Part shown: positions 22,470-32,205 of the stretch, piece after piece
Position numbering within the stretch: the first letter of the stretch is position 1
Layout of the letters: every line of letters begins with the position of its first letter
Source: Palaemon carinicauda
Taxonomy: Eukaryota > Arthropoda > Malacostraca > Decapoda > Palaemonidae
Length of the DNA stretch: 64,000 bases
Direction of reading: 5' to 3'
Assembly: GCF_036898095.1 (NCBI RefSeq)
Contig: NC_090736.1
Location: 15,490,238 to 15,554,237 of the forward strand
Program-made: the position numbers and the translations under genes
The notes under the pieces: generated by a model
Told to the model about the DNA's origin: nothing
The model's input: the letters and a program-made list of their open reading frames with translations, nothing else
Databases searched by the model: none

Positions 22470-23180
22470 CTTGGCTCAGCCAATGTCCTTCATCGGGAGG
22501 ACTTCTCTCTCGCCCACGAGAGGAGATTATTACGCCTACGTTTTTTCTGTAAAGCTGAGAGAAAACTTGCCTTAGGCGATGCCCTCCTTCAGAAGATCTC
22601 TCTCGTTCGCTAAAGAGAGATTATTACGCCTCTGCTTTTTTCCCCATAGGACTGGGGGAAAGCTTGTCTTGGGCAATGTTCTCCTTCGGGAGAACTTCTC
22701 TCTCGTCCGCGAGAGAGATTATTAAGCCTCTGCTTTTTTCCCATAGAACTGGGAGAAAGCTTGTCTTAAGCCAGGTCCCCCTTCGGGGGGACTCCTTTCT
22801 CGTTCACGAGAGGGAGATTTTTATGCCTACGTTTTTTCCCTAGAACTAGGAGAAAACTTGTCTTAGACGATGTCCTCCTTCGGGAGAACTTCTCTCTCGT
22901 TCGCGAAAGAGAGATTATTACGCCTATGCTTTTTTCCCATAGAACTGGGAGAAAGTTTGCCTTAGGCGATGTCCTCCTTCGGGAGGACTTCTCCCTCGTT
23001 CGCGAGAGAGAAATTATTATACCTACGCTTTTCCCCATAGAAAGGGGAGAAATCATGCCTTTGGCAATATCCTCCTTCGGGAGGACTTCTCCCTCGTTAT
23101 AGAGAGAGAAGTTACTATGCCTACGCTTTTCCCCATAGAGTAGGGAGAAAGCTGGTTTTAGGCATTCTCCTTCAGGAGAG
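22470..23180 (+). repeat. 97-99 bp minisatellite, about seven units
   Basis: Units begin near 22493, 22590, 22687, 22784, 22881, 22980 and 23078. Each holds CCTCCTTCGGGAGGACTTCT, CTCTCTCGTTCGCGAGAGAG, ATTATTACGCCTACGC and AACTGGGAGAAA. The first two are self-complementary, so each unit can form two hairpins. The region is not maintained as one protein frame. Confidence 0.88.
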
Positions 23181-23889
23181 CCTTCCTACCACTCACGAGA
23201 AGGAAACTTGTAGGAGTTTGCTGATCCACGCTCCTACCTCTTACGCTTTTGAATGAAAGCGACATTCTCCTTCAGGAGAACGATCTACCCTGTGGAGGAG
23301 TTATTTTCATCCCTGACATTCTCCCCCTCGTGCTGTAAGGAGACGTCTTTTTGAACCTACTGGTTTGCCTCACATTGGCCCCTCGGGGTCTTGTGACGAT
23401 CACCCTTTTGGCGGGCGTGATCGGGAACCTTTAAACTTTCGTCATGTTTATCCTACAGGCCCTCATGACCTTAGGAGTCCTTCGGGCCTCTGTCGCGTTG
23501 GACTTTCAAGTTCACACGACTTGGAACCTTCGGGATTCAGTTATGCTGAGTAGTCAGGCTCTTGTAACAATTAGCACAGAGTGTCCGTGCACTCAAGCAA
23601 TTAGCGCTCTGCACGCGACCATCGTCATTAAGAGTTTTACTCTTATGACAGAGCCTTCCGACTCTCGTCAACAGTCTTTGCATTTACCTTCAGACACTCC
23701 GACTTCTACCATTCTTGCCCTTTCGATAAGAAAGTACGAGGGGTAAGATATAAAGTTTGTCTGCTACTCGCGTCTCCACTTTTTCCTGTAATAACACGCG
23801 AGGAATTATCGCAGCCTGAGGATTCCTTGGGAGAGCTGCTGTCGAGGGACTTAGAATCCTCCTAAGAACTATGGGTTATATCTCATGCC
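23181..23889 (+). other. element C interior, unassigned
   Basis: CTTCGGG and CTCGTGAC motifs like those at 21500-21700 recur, so this is probably repeat-derived gag sequence. No gene recognised. Confidence 0.4.
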
Positions 23890-24235
23890 TCGGCGATTTA
23901 CTTATGTCTGCTCGACCCTTTGACTCTCCAGCCTTTGACAGGCTATGTAGTGACAGTCTGGGGTTCGAGTCCCGCCCAGACTCGTTAGTGCCATCAGTGC
24001 CTACAACCTTACCATCCTTGTAAGCTATGGTTGGGGGGTTTTGGGGGGAGCCTATAGATCTATCTGCTGAATCTTCAGCAGCCACTGCCTGGCCTTCCTA
24101 GTCCTAGCTGGGATGGGGAGGAGGCTTGGTCATTGACCTTATATGGTCAGTCTCTAGGATATTGTCCTAACGGCTAGTGCTATGTCACTGTCCCTCGCCT
24201 CTGCTTTTCTTGAGCGACCTTTAAACCTGGTCGGT
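23890..24235 (+). repeat. tRNA-derived SINE inserted in C
   Basis: B box GGTTCGAGTCC at 23962-23972 follows a tRNA-like head. The body runs through ACCTTACCATCCTTGTAAGC, a GGTTGGGGGGTTTTGG stretch and ATATGGTCAGTCTCTAGG, to CCTTTAAACCTGGTC. It resembles a decapod SINE family I recall, unverified. It differs from the SINE at 11-215. Confidence 0.6.
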
Positions 24236-24539
24236 TCTCCGAGATCAGAGACGTCAACCTTCTCCTCTGATCTTGGATCCCCTCACGGCAAGGCTCACAC
24301 CAGGCTAATCCTCGAAGACACACTCTACTTTTCCAGGCTCTTCTCAGTCACAGAAGCCTAGGCAAGGGAAGCGACTTCAATATCCCTTCTGGCTTGACAC
24401 GCAGTCTGATACAGTCGGCTACCTTACGAGCCACGAGAACTTGTCAAACCTAAACTCTAGGCAGTCCCTACAAGAAGTCCTAACTGCTGGGGCTAAGACA
24501 ATGAATTTCTTAACTGCTACAACAGCGACAATGTGGAGC

Positions 24540-25310
24540 GATTAGGTTCTCAAAAGGAAGGATCAGTAATTCACAGACTTCCTTTTGTACCTCAGTGTGG
24601 AAAGCTTCCCTCAGTCTCGGTGATTAAGGGCTATCGCGTAGCCAGAGCCTCATCTGTAGACGGAGAAGGGGTTGACCTCTCCGCCTCAAAGTCATCACCT
24701 TGGTTGTTTCGGGGTTTGGAGTGATCTTGCCCCCCAGTTGAGATTAGACCATCTCCTTGAGATGTGTCTTAGGTTCGCTGAAGGGGCTGCCCTATGAGCC
24801 CTTAAGGGCCTCAGGCTACTCTCTGAACCTTAAGACCGTCTTCCTCGTACCTCTGTCCTCCGCTAAAGGGTCAGTGAGCTACATGGTCTGTCTCACGTCA
24901 CCCATTCTAAGAGATGGGGGGGGGCAGTGTCTCGCAACTTTGTACCGGGCTTGGTGGCTAGACTCCTAATCCTTCATCTTCCGATGAGAGATTTCGAGAA
25001 TCTCCACACTCAATAAGGTAACACAGGATGTAGTCCAGTCATTACTATACCCAGTCAGGGCGTTGAAGAAATATCTGAAGCGCACCAGACTTTTCAGACC
25101 ATGTCTCCGTCATCTCTTCCTTGTACCAACAGGGTAAAGAAGAGAATCTCTCGCAACACCATATCTTTCTGGCTCAAGAAAGTTATTGCGAGGTCTTTTC
25201 ACGGAGACCCAGAGGCAGCGCAACCCAGACAAACCTTCAGTCGTACTGAGATCCTGGGGATCTACAAAGAAAAAAGATTAACGGAAGATTGTTGCTTCAA
25301 AAGAGTCTAG
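24540..25310 (+). pseudogene. element C tyrosine recombinase remnant
   Basis: Pieces in changing frames match B: VIKGYRVA (about 24630), LKGLPYEPLRAS and LNLKTVFLV (about 24775-24850), a box I region reading SAKGSVSYM where B has SAKRVSEL, and KRISRNTISFWLKKVI (about 25130). The HxxR and Tyr regions are not recognisable. Clearly dead. Confidence 0.75.
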
Positions 25311-25373
25311 TCTGAGGACTATCTTCCCTAGGGATAGGGAACTCCTTGGCCACTCTGGCCTCAAGACTAAGTC

Positions 25374-25470
25374 TCCTATAGTAAAGAATGAGGGTTTGTA
25401 TTTAATGTAGGAACAAATGACAAACTTATAACAGAGTTTGTATTTTTCCTAACATACAAACCCGAATTCT
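25374..25470 (+). repeat. element C internal complementary region
   Basis: CTCCTATAGTAAAGAATGAG onward is the reverse complement of 19575-19620. After AGGAACAAATGACAAAC it continues as the reverse complement of 25660-25717. Confidence 0.85.
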
Positions 25471-25479
25471 TTAAACAAA

Positions 25480-25717
25480 TCTTTCCTTCATCACCGCCCC
25501 CCTAGGATAGTCCTAGCTAGAATCCGATTGAAGGTAAACAGCAGCTACCGACCGGCGGTCCCCCACCACTGACAGGTGGGTAATTACCTGTCAGGTCGTT
25601 AACGACCTTGTTAAGGTTTTTCTGCCGTATTTTCCAGCTCGCTCTAGAATATCTCCTATAGTAAAGAATTCGGGTTTGTATGTTAAGAAAAATACACTCT
25701 CTCTTATAAGTTTGTCA
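25480..25717 (+). repeat. element C right inverted terminal repeat
   Basis: Reverse complement of 19569-19770, with GGTGGGTAATTACCTGTCAG and GGTCGTTAACGACCTTGTTA. Confidence 0.85.
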
Positions 25718-26152
25718 TTTTTCCATTCATAACTTAGAATCTTAAAACATCTAAATTTAAGATATGGGATTCCCCATTTATTTGCATCAGAACAGTTCAA
25801 AGTAGGCCTACCTCTAAATGCACCAGTATCACCTATTTTCTTCATTAAGGATATTGTGCTGTAGTAGATGTATATTTATCCACATAATAATGACTGACCT
25901 GGTAAGACTCAACTGATTACAAAGGCTCCACACTATATAATGAGTAACTTTTGTTTCAAGCGAATAGTTTTGCTTTTAAAATATTTATTTTTAGTTTCCA
26001 ATTGTCCTTTCGCATTAGAATCTAGCCGAAATTTTCAACTCGACGTATTTTCAAACCCGAAAAATCATATTTCACCAGGAGCACAAACACAGGAGTATGG
26101 CCCAACTAAATTTAGGATCGTTTTCCACTCTTGAGTCCCTCGGTACTGTGAC
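25718..26152. other. no gene recognised
   Basis: AT-rich DNA between C and the LINE remnant. No feature seen. Confidence 0.5.
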
Positions 26153-26211
26153 GTGTTACTATTATTATTATTATTATCATTATTATTATTATTATTGCTG
26201 TTGTTATTATC

Positions 26212-26252
<41 letters not shown>

Positions 26253-26271
26253 TGATGATGATAATTTATGA

Positions 26272-26312
<41 letters not shown>

Positions 26313-26325
26313 TTTATCATTATTA

Positions 26326-26356
<31 letters not shown>

Positions 26357-26548
26357 CTATTGTTTATTTATTGTTTATTTGTTTATTGTTTATAATTATT
26401 ATTATTATTATTATTATTATTTATTGTTTATTATTTATTTATTTATTATTTATTTATTTATTATTTGTTTATTATTTATCATTTATTGTTTACTTATTCA
26501 TTATTTATTGTTTATTATTTATTATTATTATTATTACTATTATTACTA

Positions 26549-26587
<39 letters not shown>

Positions 26588-27100
26588 TATTATTTATTAG
26601 TTAAATGGCAACCTTATTTGGAAGAGAAGAATGCCTCAAACCAAAGGACCTAAACAAGGAAAGCAGGCCAGTGCATAAAGTAGACAGCAATGCAATGAAC
26701 AAACTATGAAAAAAAATATACATATACTGTAAACTACTCTATATTAGGATAGCAAATTTAATCATATATTTTTCATATAAACTATAAAACAAAGTCCGAA
26801 GTCAAGCATTTGTCCCACGTTTCAGCTGAAGTTCTATTATCCAACTTTTGTATTGGGAAGATCATTCAACAATTTAATCCCAGCCAAGATAAAGCTTCTA
26901 AATTACATTTACTCCTTGACGCTATTAGTACAGATACAGCAGAGATTACTGTAGTTCAATAACAAAGAGGGTGCTCACTTGTATTATGACATAAAACTAC
27001 TTTTGCTGCAGCTGCCATCACAGATGGATATACTGTGCAAAAGCCATGCCTAGGCTTAACTGATGGATGATCTTTCCTTGCATCATCATATGTTTAGTTT
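26153..27100 (-). repeat. decayed LINE 3' region with long (ATT)n tail
   Basis: 26153-26600 is nearly all TTA/ATT with TTTA and TTTG variants, an expanded tail read from the minus strand. 26600-26690 is a diverged copy of the reverse complement of the LINE 3' end at 20450-20510. The part containing GGGAAGATCATTCAACAATT (about 26856) resembles decapod LINE sequence I recall, unverified. No RT frame survives. Ile/Tyr/Leu-only frames over the tail are artefacts. Confidence 0.6.
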
Positions 27101-27237
27101 GTTTGTTGATACACTTTTCGATATGGAATTAAAAGGTCAATAAACGGAAGTGCCAGGGAAGGTATACTCCAGACAGACGACAAGCGTGTAGCCGTAAGCT
27201 CTTAAAGTCACTTGACTATCATGCCTACAGAGGAAGG

Positions 27238-27690
27238 TTGCCCATCAACCTCTGCCTGACCCCTCATCACCTGCTAATGAAGATCCCAGATCTGCCTCTT
27301 CTAGACAGGCCTCACTCAGATGCTCTTCACCCAACTGTGCTTTCACCCAGACGCATTTCACCCAGATGTGCCTCAACCAGATGTACCTCAACCAAATGTA
27401 CCTCAACCAGATGCGCCTTAACCAGATGCTTCTCACCCACACGTCTCCTCCACACATCCCTCAGCCAGGCATGCCTCACCCAGGCATGCCTCACCCACAT
27501 GTGCCTCAATGAGACATGCCTTTCCCACACACGCCTAACCCATACACGACCGCATCCAGATGTACATTGCTCAGACGTGCATCACCCAGATGCACATCAC
27601 TTAGACGGTCTCACCAAAGAACACTTATTCCAGATATGCTACCATATATCACACACTGGTTGGGAGTCCTCTGCCAGTTCATAGGATACC
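27238..27690 (+). pseudogene. element D gag-like tandem repeat tract
   Basis: Degenerate 15-18 bp units, for example CCTCAACCAGATGTA, CCTCACCCAGGCATG and CATCACCCAGATGCA, from 27300 to 27610. They keep a frame of about 148 codons, giving S-T-R-C-T and T-Q-A-C-L peptides. The position matches the low-complexity part of gag in B. No other protein similarity seen. Confidence 0.45.
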
Positions 27691-29059
27691 TCTAGATGAG
27701 ACACAGGTTCCTAGACTAGGACAAATGCATCTCATGGCAATAGTCAGGAAGAAACTCCTATTGTAGGGGGATCTTTCACCAAAGAGAACTAAGGCATACA
27801 CACTCCCTCAGTTCCTCAGAATTGCTGACAAGGTCAGTTCACAGGTCTCTGCAAGAGAAGATTCCCTAACGGCCCGAGATCTTACAGGATAGGATAATTC
27901 CTCCTGGAGTTTCGCATCGGAGGAAGTACTAGCGTGCACAAGAGGCTTCTCTATCCCTCTTATCTCTTGATCCTATAGCGTCCACACTAACCCCATGTAT
28001 CACTGCGGACCACCTAACGACAGGCCACTTCCACTTCTGGTCAGGCATGATCTTTGACTCTAGCTAGGCAGGAACATAGGCTTGCACTGAGAAACAACCC
28101 TTTTCCCACGCCTTCCATCTTAATGTGGGGAACGAACTACCCTTTTCCGAGCAGACATGGTCAAGGACGAGGCCGACGCAGGGGGAAAAGTCGAGGACAG
28201 CATCCTCACTAGGGAGGCCATTCCTACTACGATGTCACCTGTCGGAAGATGCCTGCAACCCAGATGGAGGAGGAAGTGGTATCACTGGGGGAAAAGATGC
28301 ACGGTAGACTGTCTTCGTTCTGGATACCTCCTCCCATTCATTAGCTTTTACCCTCCTCTAATTCCACCATCAGCAACATTATCATCCAGTCACCAGGGAT
28401 CTGTGAAGGGTTCTTGGTTTGGGCTCTCAAGAGTCTTTACACATTGGCAGGTCAGTGAAATTATGAATCTGATAGTAATAAATTAAAAGAAATAAAGCCA
28501 GTTGTTTCTTTGAGAATCATCATTGCAGAGAGAAAGGAAGACCGAAGTAATCTTAGCCAGATTGCGCAAAGGTCACATAAAACTTACACATGGGTATTTG
28601 ATGTTAACACCTCATGAAGCAGTGCCCAGGTTTAATGAGTGAAACTGTATTTTAACCATAAAATACATTCTTAGCAATTGTAAGTTTTTAAAAGAAAACA
28701 AGACGTATTTTGGTGGAAAAACTTTATTGAACTTTTATCAGACTGAAAATTTCTTTGATTTCAGGATTTTAACTTTTTTGAGAAACATAGGTTTTATAGA
28801 TAAGGTTTAGATTCTATTTATCACAGATTTTTACCTCATGATTTATTTACTTTTTATCCATTGTTTGATATGTTTTATCCATTATATTTAATATATATTT
28901 TATATATATTTTATTTTATTCATTTATTCAACATTACTTTAAAAAGAAATTATTTTCTTCCTGATGTTAATCAGGCCTTCTCTGTAAGATTCGAAGTTGA
29001 TTCATTGGGCTGGTTAATATCCCCCCTTAATAATAATAATGATAATGATGATAATACAC
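27691..29059 (+). other. element D interior, mostly unrecognised
   Basis: 28120-28400 resembles the gag/RT junction of B (TACCTCCTCCCATTCATTAG, CCTCCTCTAATTCC). 28440-28990 is AT-rich and foreign to the element, perhaps an insertion replacing most of the RT gene. No gene recognised. Confidence 0.4.
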
Positions 29060-29190
29060 ATGTGCATACCAACGGCATTAGTTTCTTACAATATCTGGAT
29101 GATTGGTTGATCTAGGCGGACTCAAAGGAAGCTCTTCTATGAGGCAGATTTCTTTCTTTTTGACATGATCTAGAAAAACTATGCTCAGTA
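29060..29190 (+). pseudogene. element D RT fragment
   Basis: FLQYLDDWLI at about 29083-29112 matches RYLDDWLI around the catalytic Asp pair of B. The frame then stops (TAG after DDWLI). The rest of the RT core is missing. Confidence 0.6.
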
Positions 29191-29960
29191 TCACCAGTGA
29201 AAGGTTATCGCTCAGCCTTAAGCCAGGTCTTTAGGCTGAAAGGAATTGATGCTTCCTCTTCATTAGAACTGTCCATGCTCGTACAGAGGTTTAAACTGGC
29301 CTGTCCTCCATCAGAAGTGAGGCCATCACCCTGGAACTTTGTCAAGGTCCTATATTCCCTGAAAAGGGCACCTTATGAACCATTGAAATTTGCTTCAGAT
29401 AAAAGCCTCACTCTCAAAACGGTCTTTTCTTGCTTGCCCATGTCTCTGCTAAGTGGATAAGGGAGCTGCATGGTCTTTCCTTTAATGTATCGTTCTCTAT
29501 CGTCCCTGAGTTCATTGCCAAAACCTTGAATCCATCAGTTCATAGTTCCAGCTTTTTATCTAATGGATTTTAAGCCTTAGAGAGGTAATTGACAATCCTG
29601 ATCAGTTGATTTTGTGACCTGTGAGTACACTAAGGTGCTACCTTAAAGGTACGCTTGCAATCCAACCATACCTGCAACACTTTATATAATCTCTTGGCTA
29701 AGGGAGATCATTGACCATACTCTTTCACCACCACCCTCTTCCACCCCAGGTAGAGCTAGAGTTAAAGGACACGATGTCTTAAAGGGATTAGTAAGACCCT
29801 GGCATTTAGGAAGAATTTCCCTGTAATGCAGGTACTACAGGCAGGTGTGTGTAAACATCAAACTAAGTTCACTGCCCATTACATTACCTGCAGGAATTAA
29901 CCCGCAGATCTCCTGACACCTTTTTTCTAGGGCCTGTAGTAGCTGCACAGCAGGTGGTAT
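29185..29960 (+). pseudogene. element D tyrosine recombinase remnant
   Basis: VKGYRSALSQVFRLKGID, PPSEVRPS and LKTVF are in frame to about 29455. The sequence then shifts: SAKWIRELHGLS replaces SAKRVSELHGLS, so the box I Arg is Trp. Near the end QVLQAGVCKHQTKFTAHY keeps the Tyr region. No intact frame remains. Confidence 0.75.
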
Positions 29961-30048
29961 AGCTACCTCAACTCCTCTCACAGGACCATTAGCATCCATT
30001 AGAGATTACAGGGTATGTGCTACTCTTAGATGGAACTGAAGAATGACT

Positions 30049-30049
30049 G

Positions 30050-30111
<62 letters not shown>
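30049..30111. repeat. poly(T) tract
   Basis: More than 55 consecutive T. It could be the poly(A) tail of a reverse-oriented retroposed sequence, but no body could be recognised to its right. Confidence 0.9.
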
Positions 30112-30114
<3 letters not shown>

Positions 30115-30499
30115 CTCACCTTCTCTTGGGGCACAGCATAAAAAACCTTGGCAAGCTGGAATCCATTCGACTGTAGATAAGCTCCACTTAGCCTGCAGCT
30201 GTCATTCTCTGCACTCCTTAATGAGGGGGGGGGTGTGTAGTAGCCACGCAAACCCGTTAGTAGACAAATACTACAAGGTGTGAAACAGGCAAACTCATTA
30301 GGATACATAAGCTACTAGGTTGTGACACCGAGACTTTCTACCCAGTGTCCTTTATTGCGCGGGCCGTGGACCTGATGGTATAATCACACCACTGGTACAG
30401 GAAGTGCAAGGAACCTGAACTCTCACTCCTTACAGGGTCTGAGTTTAGGAATCCTGCGATAAGTTTCCAGCCAGTTGAAACAGGAACTTCCTGCCCCCT

Positions 30500-30826
30500 A
30501 AGGACGAATGTTTGTATTTGTACTGAAACAAATGATGAATATGGAGATAATTCATATTTTTCCCAACCATACAAACGTGAGTCTTTTACTCATACTTTCC
30601 CGTCATCATCAACCCACTAGAAAGTCCCAGCTTCAATCAAAGACCAAGTGACCAAGCAGGGTCCGGGTCTTCCCTGCTCTTAGTCTGTAGCTACCAACCA
30701 CATGTTTACATCTCGTTATAGAATTTTAACTGCTGTGTATTCTATCTTCATTATTATCTCCTGTGTAAAGGACTCGGGTTTGTATATTTAGGAAAAATGC
30801 AAAATTATCTCCAAATTCGCCATATT
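30500..30826 (+). repeat. element D ICR and right inverted terminal repeat
   Basis: The ICR (30500-30600) reads AATGTTTGTATTTGTACTG, then AAACAAATGATGAATATG. The second half reverse-complements the right end near 30770-30826 (GGTTTGTATATTTAGGAAAA). Identified by similarity to B and C. Confidence 0.75.
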
Positions 30827-31635
30827 CTATTTCATTCCTTCATTGACTCTACCCTCTTGCCCAGATTTTTTTTTCAGTCTTATCAGTATACTGGGAATTT
30901 TTATGACGAATACAGTAATACCCTACCATAAGTCATCAACTAGTTTGAGTGGATTTTCGATGCAGGTCTGATTTTCACCTTATAAAGTTACTAATGTATT
31001 CTCTATACACATACTGAACATTAAGAAAACATCCAAATGGTAGGTCAGCTAACTATCGTAGGCATTTTGCAAAAAGAATATTATTCCAAATACATGGCTG
31101 TGTTTTATTGATCTCATTCTACTACCCAATTACCAAATCTCCCTCACCCCTTTCCCCCAATTAAAGCACAAGAGATTACTATCACTTCATGTTTTTTGTT
31201 TTTTTAAATCTTTCGTGAAAAAATTCTAAATTTGGTGTAGATGTGTTTAGCTAGGCTGACAAAGTTTGATGGTATTAACAATTCCTTCTTCCCCTAGAAA
31301 AAGGTTAATAATCTTTTTGGTTCTTTTGAAAAAGCCATTTAGTGTAAGCAGGACAAGATGTTCCAAAATTCATGCATTAAGAATATTAGTACAGTATAGA
31401 TTTACCAATAATTTGCAACTTTTGTTTCAGAATGTCCTTGAGCTGTGATCAATATGGCTGATGTTTTATGAGACCAAAAGAAGACTGGTCGCTGTCTACT
31501 GACTAAGTACCAGTTTTAAGCAATGGATGAACAAGATGTTCAAGATCCCGACAAATTTTAGTGGCATTTATACCAAGTAAGTATAATATGTTAACATATT
31601 TAGGCCTACAAGGCAATGAATTTGAAAGTATTGCA

Positions 31636-31640
<5 letters not shown>
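30827..31640. other. no gene recognised
   Basis: AT-rich DNA between D and the microsatellite. No coding feature seen. Confidence 0.5.

Positions 31641-31723
<83 letters not shown>
31641..31723. repeat. (TA)n microsatellite
   Basis: About 83 bp of TA repeats. Confidence 0.95.
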
Positions 31724-31728
<5 letters not shown>

Positions 31729-31849
31729 GCTGCATTACACTTGTTACTTTGTGTGTTTTCTCCATTCTTCATCCACCAAGCTATCTAGCTTCTTAAAGAA
31801 TACGTTATTTCAATTCTATTCCTTCTAGAATCAAATTCTTTTGGCCGTC

Positions 31850-32205
31850 TTTTTGGGCTCAAGCCATGGCGTCCTGATGGAAGGTTCCTTTTTGGTAGCT
31901 TCCTTGGGTAAATAACTACTAGATATTCCCAGAGAATTTAACCACAGGTTATCACAGAATTCTAACTTCTGGAGCGAGTATCCTAAAGGTTTCCCTTTAA
32001 GACATCGTATATTAACAGGGGACGCATGTATTAACGCGCCACATAGCTATCTGCACCCCACATAGAGTTAACACTTCGATGTGTAGGGGCGGAGAATAGC
32101 TGGGGAGCCGTTCCACAGCTAATCTCGTCCGTGGCTACTTTTGGTACTCGAAACGTAAACAAACGGGTGCCATTGCTAAATGACGTCACGTCCGTCCTCA
32201 TCCTT
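31850..32205 (+). repeat. element E left inverted terminal repeat
   Basis: Reverse complement of 40290-40640, nearly identical. Contains a perfect CRE/ATF site TGACGTCA at 32181-32188. Confidence 0.9.

Larger units (their letters stand above)
19569..25717 (+). mobile_element. decayed DIRS-type retrotransposon C
   Basis: Same end type as B: starts ATTTGTTCCTACTC and ends AAGTTTGTCAT. The ICR (25374-25470) is the reverse complement of the left end joined to that of the right end. The interior is heavily decayed. A gag start remnant lies near 19853, RSP-type repeat remnants at 20550-20930 and a recombinase remnant at 24600-25310. No RT core was found. LINE and SINE pieces and a minisatellite lie inside. 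Confidence 0.8.
27180..30826 (+). mobile_element. DIRS-type retrotransposon remnant D
   Basis: A gag-like repeat tract, a fragment with the RT catalytic motif and a recombinase remnant are followed by an ICR and right inverted repeat of the B/C kind (30500-30826). The matching left end, which should begin ATTTGTTTCAGTAC, was not found upstream. It may have been deleted or displaced by the LINE. The left limit is approximate. Confidence 0.65.

Noticed and set aside
22470..23180. CRISPR-like array
   Set aside because: The whole 97-bp unit is repeated with no unique spacers, and the host is a eukaryote.
30049..30111. Processed pseudogene marked by the poly(T) tract
   Set aside because: No retroposed body could be recognised beside it.
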